A stretch of DNA of 64,000 bases from Hyphomicrobium_A sp963782555 (GCA_963782555.1 CAWAKB010000004.1:620001-684000), one strand, 5' to 3'; shown: positions 20,549-30,235, numbered from the stretch's first letter. The notes: generated by a model not told the origin, from the sequence alone. Numbers and translations: made by a program.

Positions 20549-21367
20549 TCAGCCCTTTCGGTCCACCAGCACCTGCAGCGCCCCCAGCAGCTGAACGGGG
20601 ACACCATCGGGGTAGATCTCTGGCGGATAATGCGGCCCGGCATCGTTCCTCGTCTTCACTGCAACGATCTTGAGGGTTTGCCCGTGGAGCTCTGGTTTTG
20701 AGCTCTGTCTCGCGATGAACTCTATGACAGCAGGCCGTTTCGGGATGTCATAGTAGTCCATCGTCGTTAAGCTTCGAACCGCAAAGCCGTGCGCCTCCAG
20801 GATCAGTGCGCACTCCTTCGCGGTCCAGAGATGGGGATGGCCCAATTCCATGCGGGCATAGAACTGATTGCGCTCGTTCGGGTTCTTTTGCGCGAGGATG
20901 TTCTGCAGGACGTCATAGCCGCAAGCGTTGGGGGTCGTCAGGAAAAGCAAACCGCCCGCTCTCAGAACGCGATTGATCTCGCCGACAGCCTTTGAGGGAT
21001 CGCGAAACAGGTGCTCCAGGACCTCGGTGAAGATGACGCGATCGACACTTGCGTCCTCGAAGGGTAGCGATTGCGATTCGATATCGACCTGCGTCACGGG
21101 AAGCGGGGAGATCGGCATGTCCATGGAGATGGTGTGGAAGTGGCAGCTTGGAAACGCTGACCTCAGCGCTTGCGATATGAACGGCTTGTCCGACCCCAGC
21201 TCGACCACTACGCCCGTCAGGTCCTGACGCAACATGTCTAAATAGCGTCGCTTGTGATAAATGGCATCGTTGACGAATATCCCGCGAATGTCGTCCGGCA
21301 GGTAAGCATAGAACGCCTCGACCGCAGCCTCGTACGAACCAGCAAGCTCGGCGACCGACGCATACAT
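20549..21367 (-). CDS. SAM-dependent methyltransferase (class I)
   Basis: A 272-residue Rossmann methyltransferase. Motif I is VVVELGSDKPFISQ, a somewhat degenerate form of the usual GXGXG loop. A second acidic contact follows, and the post-motif region SLPFEDASVDRVIFTEVLEHL with INRVLRAGGLLFLTTPN is the classic Methyltransf_11 pattern. The C-terminal 70 residues are variable. In the glycan context, just upstream of wzm, it may methylate a sugar. Capping of the chain end by methylation is how some Wzm/Wzt systems mark a finished O-polysaccharide for export through the Wzt C-terminal domain. The gene order methyltransferase-wzm-wzt fits that model, but the acceptor is not known. Confidence 0.85.
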   Translation of the reverse strand: MYASVAELAGSYEAAVEAFYAYLPDDIRGIFVNDAIYHKRRYLDMLRQDLTGVVVELGSDKPFISQALRSAFPSCHFHTISMDMPISPLPVTQVDIESQSLPFEDASVDRVIFTEVLEHLFRDPSKAVGEINRVLRAGGLLFLTTPNACGYDVLQNILAQKNPNERNQFYARMELGHPHLWTAKECALILEAHGFAVRSLTTMDYYDIPKRPAVIEFIARQSSKPELHGQTLKIVAVKTRNDAGPHYPPEIYPDGVPVQLLGALQVLVDRKG

Positions 21368-21402
21368 TTACCAATACCTCTTCCGTCGCACCGCTCGTAA
21401 TC

Positions 21403-24400
21403 TCACCGATCGGCGAGCCGCTGCGCCAACCGGAAGCGGACCTCTTCCAGGCCTCGGGTGCGGTAGCAGCGCCAAGCAGCGGGCAGTTTCGTCAAATACG
21501 ACAGGGGATTCATCGCGGCATCGCGGACCAGCGCCCAGCGCAATCTCCTTCTGCGCGCAATCACGCTGGGCACTTCGGTCGCCCGGTTCGCACACACGCA
21601 CTGCAGCCGGTCGGCCATTTTCCGCCCGATCGCCTCTGGCGACAGCTGCTCGGAGACCGAGCGCGCCGCGCGCGCTCCCACGGCAGCGGCAAAGTCGCGA
21701 TCCTCCCAGACGCGGCGCATCGCTTTGGCCGCCTCATCGATATCCGGCTCCGCCCACATCGTGCCGGCGCGATAAGGTCCCTGGTCGAACTCCAAAGGCT
21801 TGAGATCGTAGGGCACGAGCAGACTGTTGAAACCGGTCATGAACTCCAGGTTGCCGCTCCATCCCGTGGCGATGACGGGCTTGCCATAGGCCATGGATTC
21901 GGCGAGCGACAGGCCAAACCCCTCGGCGCGATGCAACGAGACGAAGCAATCGGCCGCGGCTAGCAACGCATGGCGGCGGTTGTCGTCGAGCGCCTCGTCC
22001 CAGAACGTGATGCGCGGATCGTCGGCGAGGTCCTTAAGCCGCTGCGTTTTGGCCGGCTCGCGATCCGCGTTCATGGTCTTGATGATGAGACGCGCCTTCT
22101 CCGTCCCGGGAAAAGCGCGCTTGAAAGCCGCGATCGCCGCCTCCGGGTTCTTCCGGTGCATATTGCTCAGGAGATCGAACTGGACGAGGAACACGAACTC
22201 GTCGTCCGCCAAGCCGAGATCGTCGCGGCGAAGTCTCGGCTGCGGGACGGTGACCACGTGCGGCATGATCTGAACCGGCACGGGCGCCTTGGCGCCGATC
22301 GTTTCGGCCATGAAGCGGCTGCCGACCCAGATCTCGTCCACCAGCTCGAACCGATCGAGCCACTCGTCGGGAAACTCCTCCGTCTCCCAGGCCCACACGC
22401 CAACGCACGGCCGCTTCAGAGGTCTGGGAGCGTGCTCGCTCAGCACCCAAGGAAGCTGGTCGGCATTCACGTGCACCACGTGCACATCGCAGCTGTCGTC
22501 CCAGTCGCCGGCGCCATAGTTGTCGACGATGTCGTAGTCCCCAACCTCGCTCTCCGAGGAGACGGAAACATCGACGAGCTTCACCGGCATCCCCACCGAG
22601 GTGAGCGCCTTCACGTAGCCCCTCGCTGCCTGTCCGAGCCCCAGGTGGGCGCGCAGATAGCCCACGTACGTCACGCGCGGCAGAGCACTTTTCTTGCCAG
22701 GAAGGATGCCAAGCTTCTCAAGCAGGCGCGGATCGATCCCCATCTCCCGCTTTCCCGAGCTCGTCATCCAATCGAGCAGTGGCTTTAGGCTTTGGCCCGC
22801 TCCGACGGAGAAGGCCGCGGCGACGTCCGGCCTCATCATGAGCAGGGCTTGGATGTATCTCGGAACCAACTGCCCCGGGCCCGGTGCGGCAATCCAGCTG
22901 GCGAACTGCGGATCTTGCAGCGGATCGAGCTCCTCTTCGCCCGAGGTGACGCGCCAGCGGTAGAGCACCCGGCACACCGGATCCCACGATGCGCCACATG
23001 GGAACGCCACCTCCGTGAATCTGATGCAGGAAACGTCGTCGTGCGCGTAGGCCTGCAGCCGGCCGGCGTAGAAAGCGAGCAGGTCGGCCAACTCATCCGT
23101 CGCGTCGCCAAAGCGGGTCTCGTGCTTGGACAGCACCTTCGCTTTGGACGGATCGAAGCCACTGAAGTGGAAAAACGTGAGCGGGCCGTCCCCCGCCGCC
23201 CACCTCCCGTCCGGCAGCCTGCGCAACGGGCGCTCGGCCAAGTTCCAGTACGCCACGTTGTAGCTCGGGTCGCGCAGCACATGCATCCCCGGCGCAAAGA
23301 GCGGCGCGAAGTCCATCCACTTCTGGTCGGTGAAGACGCCGGCACTGGGATCTCGGAAACACTTCCACCGAAGCTTCGAATCCCACCAGGCCAGAAGCGT
23401 CTGCGACTCGGGATCGTTCTTCAGTGCCAGGAAGCCAAGATTGTAGACGCCGGAACGCAGCACGGCGAGGTCGTCCGGATTGGCATCGTCGTCGGGCAGC
23501 GGCGACAAAAGATGCGGCGTCAGCACCCCGGTCGCCCCCGCCTCGAGCTCCTGCTCGAGCTCGCGCATGGGCCGCAATACGTAGATATCGGGGTCGAGAT
23601 AGACGACGCGCTCCGATCCCTCGCGAAACAGCGTCTGAAAGCATTGCGCCTTCACGCACGTCGACAGCTCGAGGATGTCGTAGTGGCAGCGCCGCTGCGC
23701 GTACTCGTTGGCGGGAATCGCGTCCTCGATGGAGCGGATCGCAAGGTGCGCGACGCTGTCGGGAATGGCGCCCGGGTCGAGGACGAATACGGTGTAGGCC
23801 GAGTCCGGATGATGCCGCGCCAGGGACTCACCCAGCACCGCCGCCATGGCGAGATAGTTGCGCGCGCAGATCGTGAAGAAGTGCATCGGCGGAGCGGCGC
23901 AAGCCTCGTCTTCGGATGGTTGCAGCCCGGCAGCGCCAGGGTCATCGATCACAGTATCGGCGTCCATCGGCGGCGCGGGGGAAACGTCCGCATCACGCGT
24001 TTCGAGCGGAGCGGCATCGACATCCTCGGTGAGGGAGGCGGCATCCATCGGTGGCGGCGCGGCGGCGTCCTCGTCAGGAGTAACGGGTTGCGCGGCACCC
24101 TGATCCTCGGTCGCCGTGTCAACGTAGACCGGCGACGGCGCACCGACGTCCTCGCCGGGCGCTTCCAGTTGAGCGGCACCAGAGTTCTCCGTCGCAGGCT
24201 CGACGTCCATCGATGGCGTCGGCCCAGCGTTCTCGCCGGAGGTTACCTGTTGAGCATCCCGTTGCTCAGGCACGGCTTCGACCTCCGTCGGCAGCGCGGT
24301 GCAAACGTCCTCCTCGCAGGTTTCGTGTTGCGCTGTTCCGGGCTCTTCGGGAGCCGGGTCAACGGCCACCGATGGCGGCGTGCCGGCCTCCTCGTCGCGT

Positions 24401-25434
24401 GTTTCCGGTTGGGCCGTCTCAGCCTCGCCGAACGCAGAGCCGGGCGGGGGCGACACAGCCTGCCTCTCGTATGCCGCCAATGCGTCGCGCAAGCGCGCGC
24501 GCTCGGCCTCCGCACTCTGGCGCACCTCCTCCAGAAGGCGATGCACCACCGGCGCGGCATGCTGGAACTCGGCGCGGACGCGGTCGAGGATCGCGAGCGC
24601 CGGCTCCGACATCGGATTGCGCTCGAGCACAAGCAGCGCCGAATAGGCTTCCGATATCCATTTTCGCATCATCGGATCGAGAACAAGATCCTCGGTCGCA
24701 TGCTGGTGATGGCGGCGCTCCAGGCTCAGGAAGCGTTCTATCTCGTGAGAAATCTCATCGATGGCAAAGGGCCAGGCGACGCCGAGGTGCTGATCGAGGC
24801 GGGCGAACACGCCGCGCCAGTCGGACAGCAGCCCATCGTAGCTGACGACGACGCGGGCTTTGCCCCGTGACGCGGCTTCCGACTCGAGCGCGTGGCAGAG
24901 CCAGAGCAGCCCCGCCTGGCCGCGCGCCATCCCATCGCGGCGCTCGAGCGACTCTGCCACCTCCAGCGGGTTGCGGACGATGTGCACGATCTTCGCGCCG
25001 ACGGCCGCCTCGTCGAGCGCTTCCAGAAACATAGGCGCAAATCGGCAGATGCGAGGATCCTTGACGACGAACAACCCCGCCTCGCCGTACTCGCACGCGA
25101 TAAGATCGGCGATTTCGGCCTTGATGTCGCGGCGGCGCTCGAGCGGCAAGCGCCGGATCTCGATCGGCCGCCAATCGCTCCAATCGCTGCCGAGCTTGCT
25201 CAAGAGCTGGTCATGGTATTGGACGAGAGCGGTCGATTCCCAGTGGCCGACCTCGTTGCTGTCGTTCGCCCCCATGAGCGAGACAGGAAGCTCGGCGCCG
25301 GCAATGCTCAAGACGCGCGTCAGGGCGCTCGTGCCCGAGCGGTGCATGCCGAGCACGAGCAGGCACATTCTGCCTGCCGTGCCCTGGTCCGTCTGCTCCG
25401 CGGCTTTCGGCGAAAGGAAGGACGGCGAGTTCAT
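21403..25434 (-). CDS. Trimodular sulfotransferase / glycosyltransferase / GT4 glycosyltransferase
   Basis: A 1343-residue protein with three enzymes in one chain. Residues about 24-250 are a sulfotransferase: P-loop-like LVLGMHRSGTSALTR, VVKDPRICRF, and the PAPS 3'-phosphate region HIVRNPLEVAESLERRD. Residues about 348-517 are roughly six imperfect 26-27-residue acidic repeats. Residues about 517-800 form a GT-A glycosyltransferase with the metal motif YLDPDIYVL (about 615). Residues about 918-1320 are a GT4 domain with HRAEGFGLSLAESMAYGKP. The start ATG 25434 is preferred over GTG 25443. It probably makes a sulfated or multiply glycosylated surface polymer. The reading frame is continuous, so the fusion is real in this sequence. 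Similar multi-GT chains occur in rhizobial clusters, but the acceptor is unknown. Confidence 0.85.
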   Translation of the reverse strand: MNSPSFLSPKAAEQTDQGTAGRMCLLVLGMHRSGTSALTRVLSIAGAELPVSLMGANDSNEVGHWESTALVQYHDQLLSKLGSDWSDWRPIEIRRLPLERRRDIKAEIADLIACEYGEAGLFVVKDPRICRFAPMFLEALDEAAVGAKIVHIVRNPLEVAESLERRDGMARGQAGLLWLCHALESEAASRGKARVVVSYDGLLSDWRGVFARLDQHLGVAWPFAIDEISHEIERFLSLERRHHQHATEDLVLDPMMRKWISEAYSALLVLERNPMSEPALAILDRVRAEFQHAAPVVHRLLEEVRQSAEAERARLRDALAAYERQAVSPPPGSAFGEAETAQPETRDEEAGTPPSVAVDPAPEEPGTAQHETCEEDVCTALPTEVEAVPEQRDAQQVTSGENAGPTPSMDVEPATENSGAAQLEAPGEDVGAPSPVYVDTATEDQGAAQPVTPDEDAAAPPPMDAASLTEDVDAAPLETRDADVSPAPPMDADTVIDDPGAAGLQPSEDEACAAPPMHFFTICARNYLAMAAVLGESLARHHPDSAYTVFVLDPGAIPDSVAHLAIRSIEDAIPANEYAQRRCHYDILELSTCVKAQCFQTLFREGSERVVYLDPDIYVLRPMRELEQELEAGATGVLTPHLLSPLPDDDANPDDLAVLRSGVYNLGFLALKNDPESQTLLAWWDSKLRWKCFRDPSAGVFTDQKWMDFAPLFAPGMHVLRDPSYNVAYWNLAERPLRRLPDGRWAAGDGPLTFFHFSGFDPSKAKVLSKHETRFGDATDELADLLAFYAGRLQAYAHDDVSCIRFTEVAFPCGASWDPVCRVLYRWRVTSGEEELDPLQDPQFASWIAAPGPGQLVPRYIQALLMMRPDVAAAFSVGAGQSLKPLLDWMTSSGKREMGIDPRLLEKLGILPGKKSALPRVTYVGYLRAHLGLGQAARGYVKALTSVGMPVKLVDVSVSSESEVGDYDIVDNYGAGDWDDSCDVHVVHVNADQLPWVLSEHAPRPLKRPCVGVWAWETEEFPDEWLDRFELVDEIWVGSRFMAETIGAKAPVPVQIMPHVVTVPQPRLRRDDLGLADDEFVFLVQFDLLSNMHRKNPEAAIAAFKRAFPGTEKARLIIKTMNADREPAKTQRLKDLADDPRITFWDEALDDNRRHALLAAADCFVSLHRAEGFGLSLAESMAYGKPVIATGWSGNLEFMTGFNSLLVPYDLKPLEFDQGPYRAGTMWAEPDIDEAAKAMRRVWEDRDFAAAVGARAARSVSEQLSPEAIGRKMADRLQCVCANRATEVPSVIARRRRLRWALVRDAAMNPLSYLTKLPAAWRCYRTRGLEEVRFRLAQRLADR
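23884..24393 (-). repeat. Imperfect 78-81-bp tandem repeats coding an acidic linker
   Basis: Inside the trimodular gene, about six units of 26-27 codons follow one another. Each reads roughly as an acidic-Pro stretch (APPPMDA or similar), then T-E-D/E-X-G-A-A-Q, then a Pro/Thr-Asp-Glu-Asp end. The copies are diverged at many positions, which suggests old duplication with relaxed selection. The product is a disordered, negatively charged, proline-rich spacer between the sulfotransferase and the first glycosyltransferase. Confidence 0.8.
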
Positions 25435-25730
25435 GTTACGCACACCCCGAGCCCGCTCGAGCGATGGGGGGTGACGAGAAAGACATCACGCTGCGCCTTC
25501 GCTTCCGCGCGATGCCTTGCGTCACGTCTGAGAACGAGAGCGTTGCCCCGTCGCATTCCCACCCGTGACCGGCATACTCTTTTTCAATCACCTCGACCAG
25601 TCGTTTGCAGGAGCTGAAGCGCCGCTGGCGGGCCCCCTCGAGCAGCAGGCATCCCGCGCTCATGGTTAACGCCGTGCCGCGCCCCACATCTCACATGCTG
25701 TGGGACTTCAGAACCACGACCCGACGTCAG

Positions 25731-26741
25731 CTAGACTTTCTTGAGGGCCGTCGCCACCAGCAGGGCGAGGTTGCCGAGCGCGGTCTGGCGCCGCAAAGGC
25801 GACCTGACAAATGCCGCGAGGCGTTCGGTGAGAGTGCCCGTGCGCATCACCTGGAACACATCGATCAGCGCACGCGCCTCCTCCGTCAGCAGATGCCGCG
25901 CGCTCTGCAGAGCCGCAACGTTCACCTCGTTCCAAGCCGCAAAGCGTCCCTGATACACCATGCAGAGCCGCTTGAGCTGCGCGCACAGCCCCTTGTTGGA
26001 GCCGATGCGGTTGTTGGCATGCTGACGGTAATAGACGTGGGGCGAGGGATCGTAGCCGACGACGCCCCCGCTGCCCGCGACAAGCTGATAGGCCCACCAA
26101 TCGTGCGCCGTCACATCGAGCGCTCCGGTCTGCTCAAACAGCCGCTTCGTCGCGCAGTTGAACAGCATGGTGTTGGCGCCGGCGATGCTCTGCACCAGCG
26201 CGTTGGCGAAGCTCGGCGGCCTGAAGAAGCGGGACGAGTATCCGAGCGGCTTGCCGGCGGCACAGATGACGTGGGTCCGGCCGCCGTAGATCACGGGGAG
26301 ATCCTGCGGCAGGCTTGCCGCCCAGGTGAGCGCGCGGCGCAGCTTGTCGCGATGCCACACGTCGTCCTGGTCGCAAAATGCGAAGTAATCGCCCGGGATG
26401 TCCGGATCGGCGGCCAGGGACAGAAAGTTGGCGGCAGGCCCCAATCGCGGCCCTCTTCTTATCTCGACCGGCTGGCAAGTGCGTTGGGCGAAGTGGCGGA
26501 GAATGGCGAGCGTGGCATCGCTCGAGTGATCGTCGGAGACCACCAATCGCCAATTCCGATAGCTCTGCTGCTCGATGGAAGCCAATTGAGCGGCGAGAAA
26601 TCTCTCGCCATTGTACGTGCACAGAAAAATAGTGATGCACGGCGTTTCCGGCGCCAGCGAGAATTGGACAACCGGATCTTGACGTCCTACGCCCCCCGGC
26701 TGCATCGATTTGGCAACCGACCGCCGCTCTACGCTACTCAT
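25731..26741 (-). CDS. GT2 glycosyltransferase (rhamnosyltransferase-like)
   Basis: A 336-residue cytoplasmic GT-A enzyme of family 2. It has FLCTYNGERFLAAQLASIEQQ near residue 40, VVSDDHSSD, the DXD-type metal site FCDQDDVWHRDKL, and the acceptor-side HDWWAYQLVAGSGG. This is the RgpB/RfbF-like branch that includes rhamnosyl- and related transferases acting on lipid-linked glycans. ATG 26741 follows a GGGGGTG ribosome site, but the first 30 residues are not conserved-looking, so a later start is possible. It stands between the trimodular glycan enzyme and the O-antigen ligase-like gene, all in one direction, so it probably belongs to the same assembly line. Confidence 0.85.
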   Translation of the reverse strand: MSSVERRSVAKSMQPGGVGRQDPVVQFSLAPETPCITIFLCTYNGERFLAAQLASIEQQSYRNWRLVVSDDHSSDATLAILRHFAQRTCQPVEIRRGPRLGPAANFLSLAADPDIPGDYFAFCDQDDVWHRDKLRRALTWAASLPQDLPVIYGGRTHVICAAGKPLGYSSRFFRPPSFANALVQSIAGANTMLFNCATKRLFEQTGALDVTAHDWWAYQLVAGSGGVVGYDPSPHVYYRQHANNRIGSNKGLCAQLKRLCMVYQGRFAAWNEVNVAALQSARHLLTEEARALIDVFQVMRTGTLTERLAAFVRSPLRRQTALGNLALLVATALKKV

Positions 26742-26946
26742 TACACCCCCGTGCAGGCGAAATAAGCGCCCTAACTCAACGATATCTACCAGGCCCCCCG
26801 GGCAGTTATCGTCCCCGAAAGTCTAAGTCAGGCGGATGAGCGGCCGCAACGGACAGCATCAACGGACATGAAGATGCCTTTCGCCGTGTCGCAAGCGGGA
26901 CACAGGACAAACCCGAGTTCCCATGATCGACAGAAATATTGCCCGC

Positions 26947-28275
26947 TCAGGACCGCGATGCGCCGGCACCGAGCACGTTTTGGCCGAGCGCGAACATGGC
27001 CGCGGCAAAGCCAAACAGGCACATGAACCAGATCTGCCACGTGTTGTAACTGAAGGCGATTTGGACGGCGGCTGCCGTAAACAGCGCAAAGCCAAAAGGA
27101 CGCGACCGTGCATCGAGGCGGGCCATGTTGCGCAGCAGCAAAAGTCCGAACACCATCAGCAGCACGGCGCCGACTAAGCCCAGCTCGTACCAGGTCTGCA
27201 GGTAGACGTTGTGGGGATGCGGGATGGTGGAATGTCCGGCCCACGATGCGACCGCCGCAGGCGCCTCGTGCATGACCGGTGTCGTGTCATAGGTCATGTT
27301 GGCCCCCACCCCGAAGAACGGAGCGTTCGGAACCTTCTTTGCGATCTCGTTCCAGATCGTGATGCGCAGCTGCGCCGACAGTTGCAGCCAGCTGGCATTT
27401 TGCAGCTCGAAGTAGCGGGCGAGGTAGGCGGCCGGGACGACGCCGAGGCACGCCGCAACCCAGGCGCCCGACAAGGCGTACCTTGCCAGGGGCGCCGAAT
27501 ACCACGCCACCGCGAACACAAGCGCGCTTGCGGGCAGCGCGAGCTTGGAGGTCTCGCTGGTCGCCAGGAACACGGCGGCGGTGGTCAGGAGCACCAGCAT
27601 GCAGATGATGACCCTTCGCCACCAACGCGAGGTCAGCACGCTCGCCGTCATCAGCGCCGGCCACAGCAGCAGCGGTGCCGGGACGATGTTGCGCGTCAGA
27701 TCGTCGGAATGCACCGCAATGAGCCGACCATGCTCCCAGGTGAAGTAACGCGCCGGCTTCAGCTGGTCGGGACCCAATGCCAGGAGGTTATAGACCCAGA
27801 TCTTGAGGGCCTGCCCGCTCGCGGCTTCGGCAGCCATATAGAGCGCGCCCACGAGGAGACCGATCCACAGCCCTTCGCCCATATGCAGAGCGTCCTCGCC
27901 TCGCTCGGTTCGCACAAGCTCGACCAGCACCAGCGATCCGGCGAGAATGGCGATCGCCATCAAGCTAACCGAGACCGGCGGCCAAGGGTCGGGCGCCCAC
28001 AGTGCGCTCAGCCCCGCATAGAGGATGAAGGCGGCAAGGGCTGCCGCTGCGCCGTCGAGGCGCAGCTTGAGGCGGTCGCGCTGATGCCGCGCCAGAGCAC
28101 ACGCGCAGACGCTGACCAGCAGCAGCGGCAGCGTTATCTGCACCGTCTTGGCGCTCATGATCATGGTGGGAACGCCCACCATGATGACGGTGCCAAGCCC
28201 AATCCCCCAGGCCCGCGAGCGCAGAGGCGTGGTCAGTGGAGCACTCGAGAACAACGACCCCCCCTTGTTGAGCAA
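26947..28275 (-). CDS. O-antigen ligase / polymerase-like membrane protein
   Basis: A membrane protein of about 442 residues with roughly 11-12 helices and one large exported loop (about 300-360) that contains the Wzy_C/WaaL signature region PFFGVGANMTYD followed by HPHNVYLQTWYELGLVGA. The histidine and the NXXXQ/E pattern in that loop are typical of O-antigen ligases and polymerases. It acts at the periplasmic face of the inner membrane, joining or polymerising an undecaprenyl-linked glycan. Which of the two it does cannot be told from sequence. The start is uncertain: the frame is open far upstream but unconvincing there; TTG 28275 or TTG 28254 (after a GGGGGG run) are the best candidates. 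Confidence 0.85.
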   Translation of the reverse strand: MLNKGGSLFSSAPLTTPLRSRAWGIGLGTVIMVGVPTMIMSAKTVQITLPLLLVSVCACALARHQRDRLKLRLDGAAAALAAFILYAGLSALWAPDPWPPVSVSLMAIAILAGSLVLVELVRTERGEDALHMGEGLWIGLLVGALYMAAEAASGQALKIWVYNLLALGPDQLKPARYFTWEHGRLIAVHSDDLTRNIVPAPLLLWPALMTASVLTSRWWRRVIICMLVLLTTAAVFLATSETSKLALPASALVFAVAWYSAPLARYALSGAWVAACLGVVPAAYLARYFELQNASWLQLSAQLRITIWNEIAKKVPNAPFFGVGANMTYDTTPVMHEAPAAVASWAGHSTIPHPHNVYLQTWYELGLVGAVLLMVFGLLLLRNMARLDARSRPFGFALFTAAAVQIAFSYNTWQIWFMCLFGFAAAMFALGQNVLGAGASRS

Positions 28276-28427
28276 GCCATGCGACGTCCCGAACGGCGCG
28301 GGCGGCCTCGTGCGACTTGTGCCACTACGCTGGGGGCGGGCCAAGGACTTGCGTGCAAAGAGGCGGCATGCCGGGGACCCCAGCGCGCGACAAGGTAAAC
28401 GGCAGCGGTTGCGAGCGGCCGTTCTGG

Positions 28428-28994
28428 CTACTGTGCTGCGAACTGGAACACCGGCCCCAAGTCGGCAAGCTTTGGAAGACGCCGATCCTTGTCCGACAGG
28501 GTCGCCTCGGCGGCTGTTACGGGCCAATCGATGCCGAGCGCGGGATCATCCCAAGCGATGCCGCTGTCGGACTCCGGCGCATAGTAGTCGGTGACCTTGT
28601 AGAGCACCTCCGTGTCGGGCTCGAGCGTGCAGAACCCGTGCGCAAAGCCCGGGGGCACCCACAGCTGCGCCCAGTTCTCGGCCGAAAGCATGGTGCCGAC
28701 GTGGCGCCCGTAGGTGGGCGAGCCTTCACGAATATCGACCGCCACGTCGAAGATCGCGCCACGTGTCACGCGGACGAGCTTTCCCTGGGCGCGCGGAGGC
28801 TTCTGGAAGTGGAGCCCGCGCACGACGCCCTTCGCCCGCGAGATCGAATGGTTGTCTTGAACGAACGCGACCTGCAGGCCCGCCGCCTCGAGCGCACGCT
28901 GGCTGTAGGTCTCGGCGAACGCGCCGCGCTCGTCGCCAAACACGCGCGGGACGAGACGCTTCACGTCGGGAATGGCGAGAGATTCGAGCAGCAT
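28428..28994 (-). CDS. rfbC: dTDP-4-dehydrorhamnose 3,5-epimerase
   Basis: A 188-residue cupin-fold enzyme of dTDP-L-rhamnose synthesis, which epimerises dTDP-4-keto-6-deoxyglucose at C3 and C5. Key features are FGDERGAFAETYS, the phosphate-binding QDNHSISRAKGVVRGLHFQ with the catalytic histidine in RGLHF, WVPPGFAHGFCTLE and VLYKVTDYYAPESDSGIAWDDP. Length and motifs are standard. ATG 28994 follows GGGAAAAG. The rest of the rhamnose pathway (rfbA, rfbB, rfbD) is not in this window and must be elsewhere. It is followed by the O-antigen ligase-like gene and preceded by another glycosyltransferase gene on the same strand. Confidence 0.95.
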   Translation of the reverse strand: MLLESLAIPDVKRLVPRVFGDERGAFAETYSQRALEAAGLQVAFVQDNHSISRAKGVVRGLHFQKPPRAQGKLVRVTRGAIFDVAVDIREGSPTYGRHVGTMLSAENWAQLWVPPGFAHGFCTLEPDTEVLYKVTDYYAPESDSGIAWDDPALGIDWPVTAAEATLSDKDRRLPKLADLGPVFQFAAQ

Positions 28995-29130
28995 TCTTTT
29001 CCCAGATCTGGGTGGCGCGCGCCACACGGGGGTGCGCACCCCCTGCCGCATGCTGGCGAAGACTGCCGTCCATTATGGGTTTGCGATCCGCCGATCAAGG
29101 GGCTTTGACGATGAGCGCATCAAAGGCGCT

Positions 29131-30141
29131 CTATCCGCGTTCCAACCGCACCACCGGCCGACGCCGGATCTTGTAGAGATCCCAGACCAGGAGGCCCGCG
29201 GTCGCTGCCGTCGAGATCTTGCGGCCCCGTTGCACCGCGCGGCGGCTGGAAAGGACCGCGCGCGGCACGAGACCGGCAAGGACACCTTTGAGCGGCGCCA
29301 AGACTGGAAGCTTCCTGAAGGCAAGTATCGCGATCAGCAGCAGCGAGCACGCGACGTTCAACGGCACCGCGATGAGAAGCAGCGCCAGCGGCATGTCCTT
29401 GAAGAGGAGCCACAGCCGGTTGCGATAGGAGTGATAGAGCGTGAAGTCGCTCACCGGGCCGGTTATGGCCGAGCCATGGTGGCGCACGATAGCCTGGCGC
29501 AGCTGCACGCAGTGCTCGCCCGCAAGACGCAGACGAAACCCCAAATCGACGTCCTCCAGATAGCAGAAGAAGCTCTCGTCGAAGCCGCCGGCGCGCGCGA
29601 AGCTGTCGCGCGCATAGAGCGCCGCGGCCGCGCACGGGGCAAACACCTCCGCGTCGTCGTCAGGGAGCGTCGCAACCGAGCGACCTTGGCCGCCGCGCCA
29701 GGGGATGCCGGCGATCGTCAGCACGTCGCCAAAGCCGTCAACGATCGCGGGATCGGCCGCGTCAACGAGCGTGGCGCCGAGCATGCGGGCGTCGGGATGG
29801 CGCTCAGCGCCGCGGCGCATCTGGCAAAGCCAATTCTCCTGCGCGACCGTATCGGGGTTGAGCGTCGCCAGCCACGGCGCCCGGCAGCCGCGCGCGCCTA
29901 AGTTGCTTGCCGCGGCGAAGCCCACATTCGCTGCGTTGCGGATCAGCGCGAAGCGGGCATCGGGAAGCCTGAGCGCGTCGGCCGATCCATCGGTCGAGGC
30001 GTTGTCGACGACCACGGCCTCGAACGCGGCGAACGTCTGCCGGCTCAACGCATCGACGCACGCTTGCAGCAACGGGCCGGCGTTGTAGTTGACGATGATG
30101 ACCCGCACCCAGGGGCCGTGTCCCGTTTCCGGCGTCGCCAT
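29131..30141 (-). CDS. GT2 glycosyltransferase (WbbL-like)
   Basis: A 336-residue family-2 glycosyltransferase of the WbbL/rhamnosyltransferase branch. It has VIIVNYNAGPLLQACVDAL at the N-terminus, VVVDNASTDGS, NVGFAAASNLGA, LNPDTVAQENWL as metal and donor site, and the acceptor motif FFCYLEDVDLGFRLRLAG. A hydrophobic segment at about 250-275 (ALLLIAVPLNVACSLLLIAI) may tie it to the inner membrane. Since dTDP-rhamnose synthesis is represented next door by rfbC, rhamnose is a plausible donor. It follows, after a strong terminator, the secreted protein gene upstream, and so likely starts its own transcript. Confidence 0.88.
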   Translation of the reverse strand: MATPETGHGPWVRVIIVNYNAGPLLQACVDALSRQTFAAFEAVVVDNASTDGSADALRLPDARFALIRNAANVGFAAASNLGARGCRAPWLATLNPDTVAQENWLCQMRRGAERHPDARMLGATLVDAADPAIVDGFGDVLTIAGIPWRGGQGRSVATLPDDDAEVFAPCAAAALYARDSFARAGGFDESFFCYLEDVDLGFRLRLAGEHCVQLRQAIVRHHGSAITGPVSDFTLYHSYRNRLWLLFKDMPLALLLIAVPLNVACSLLLIAILAFRKLPVLAPLKGVLAGLVPRAVLSSRRAVQRGRKISTAATAGLLVWDLYKIRRRPVVRLERG

Positions 30142-30235
30142 TGCGTCGACTCTGAGATGCCAAGCCTTCGTCCCTCAGCGAGCTTTAGCAGGATTGCGGG
30201 ACCGGGCTTGCACCGATCTTCAAAGGCGTAAACGA

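Noticed and set aside
26828..27244. Minus-strand frame overlapping the end of the O-antigen ligase-like gene
   Set aside because: It is a shifted reading of the membrane protein gene, with no features of its own.
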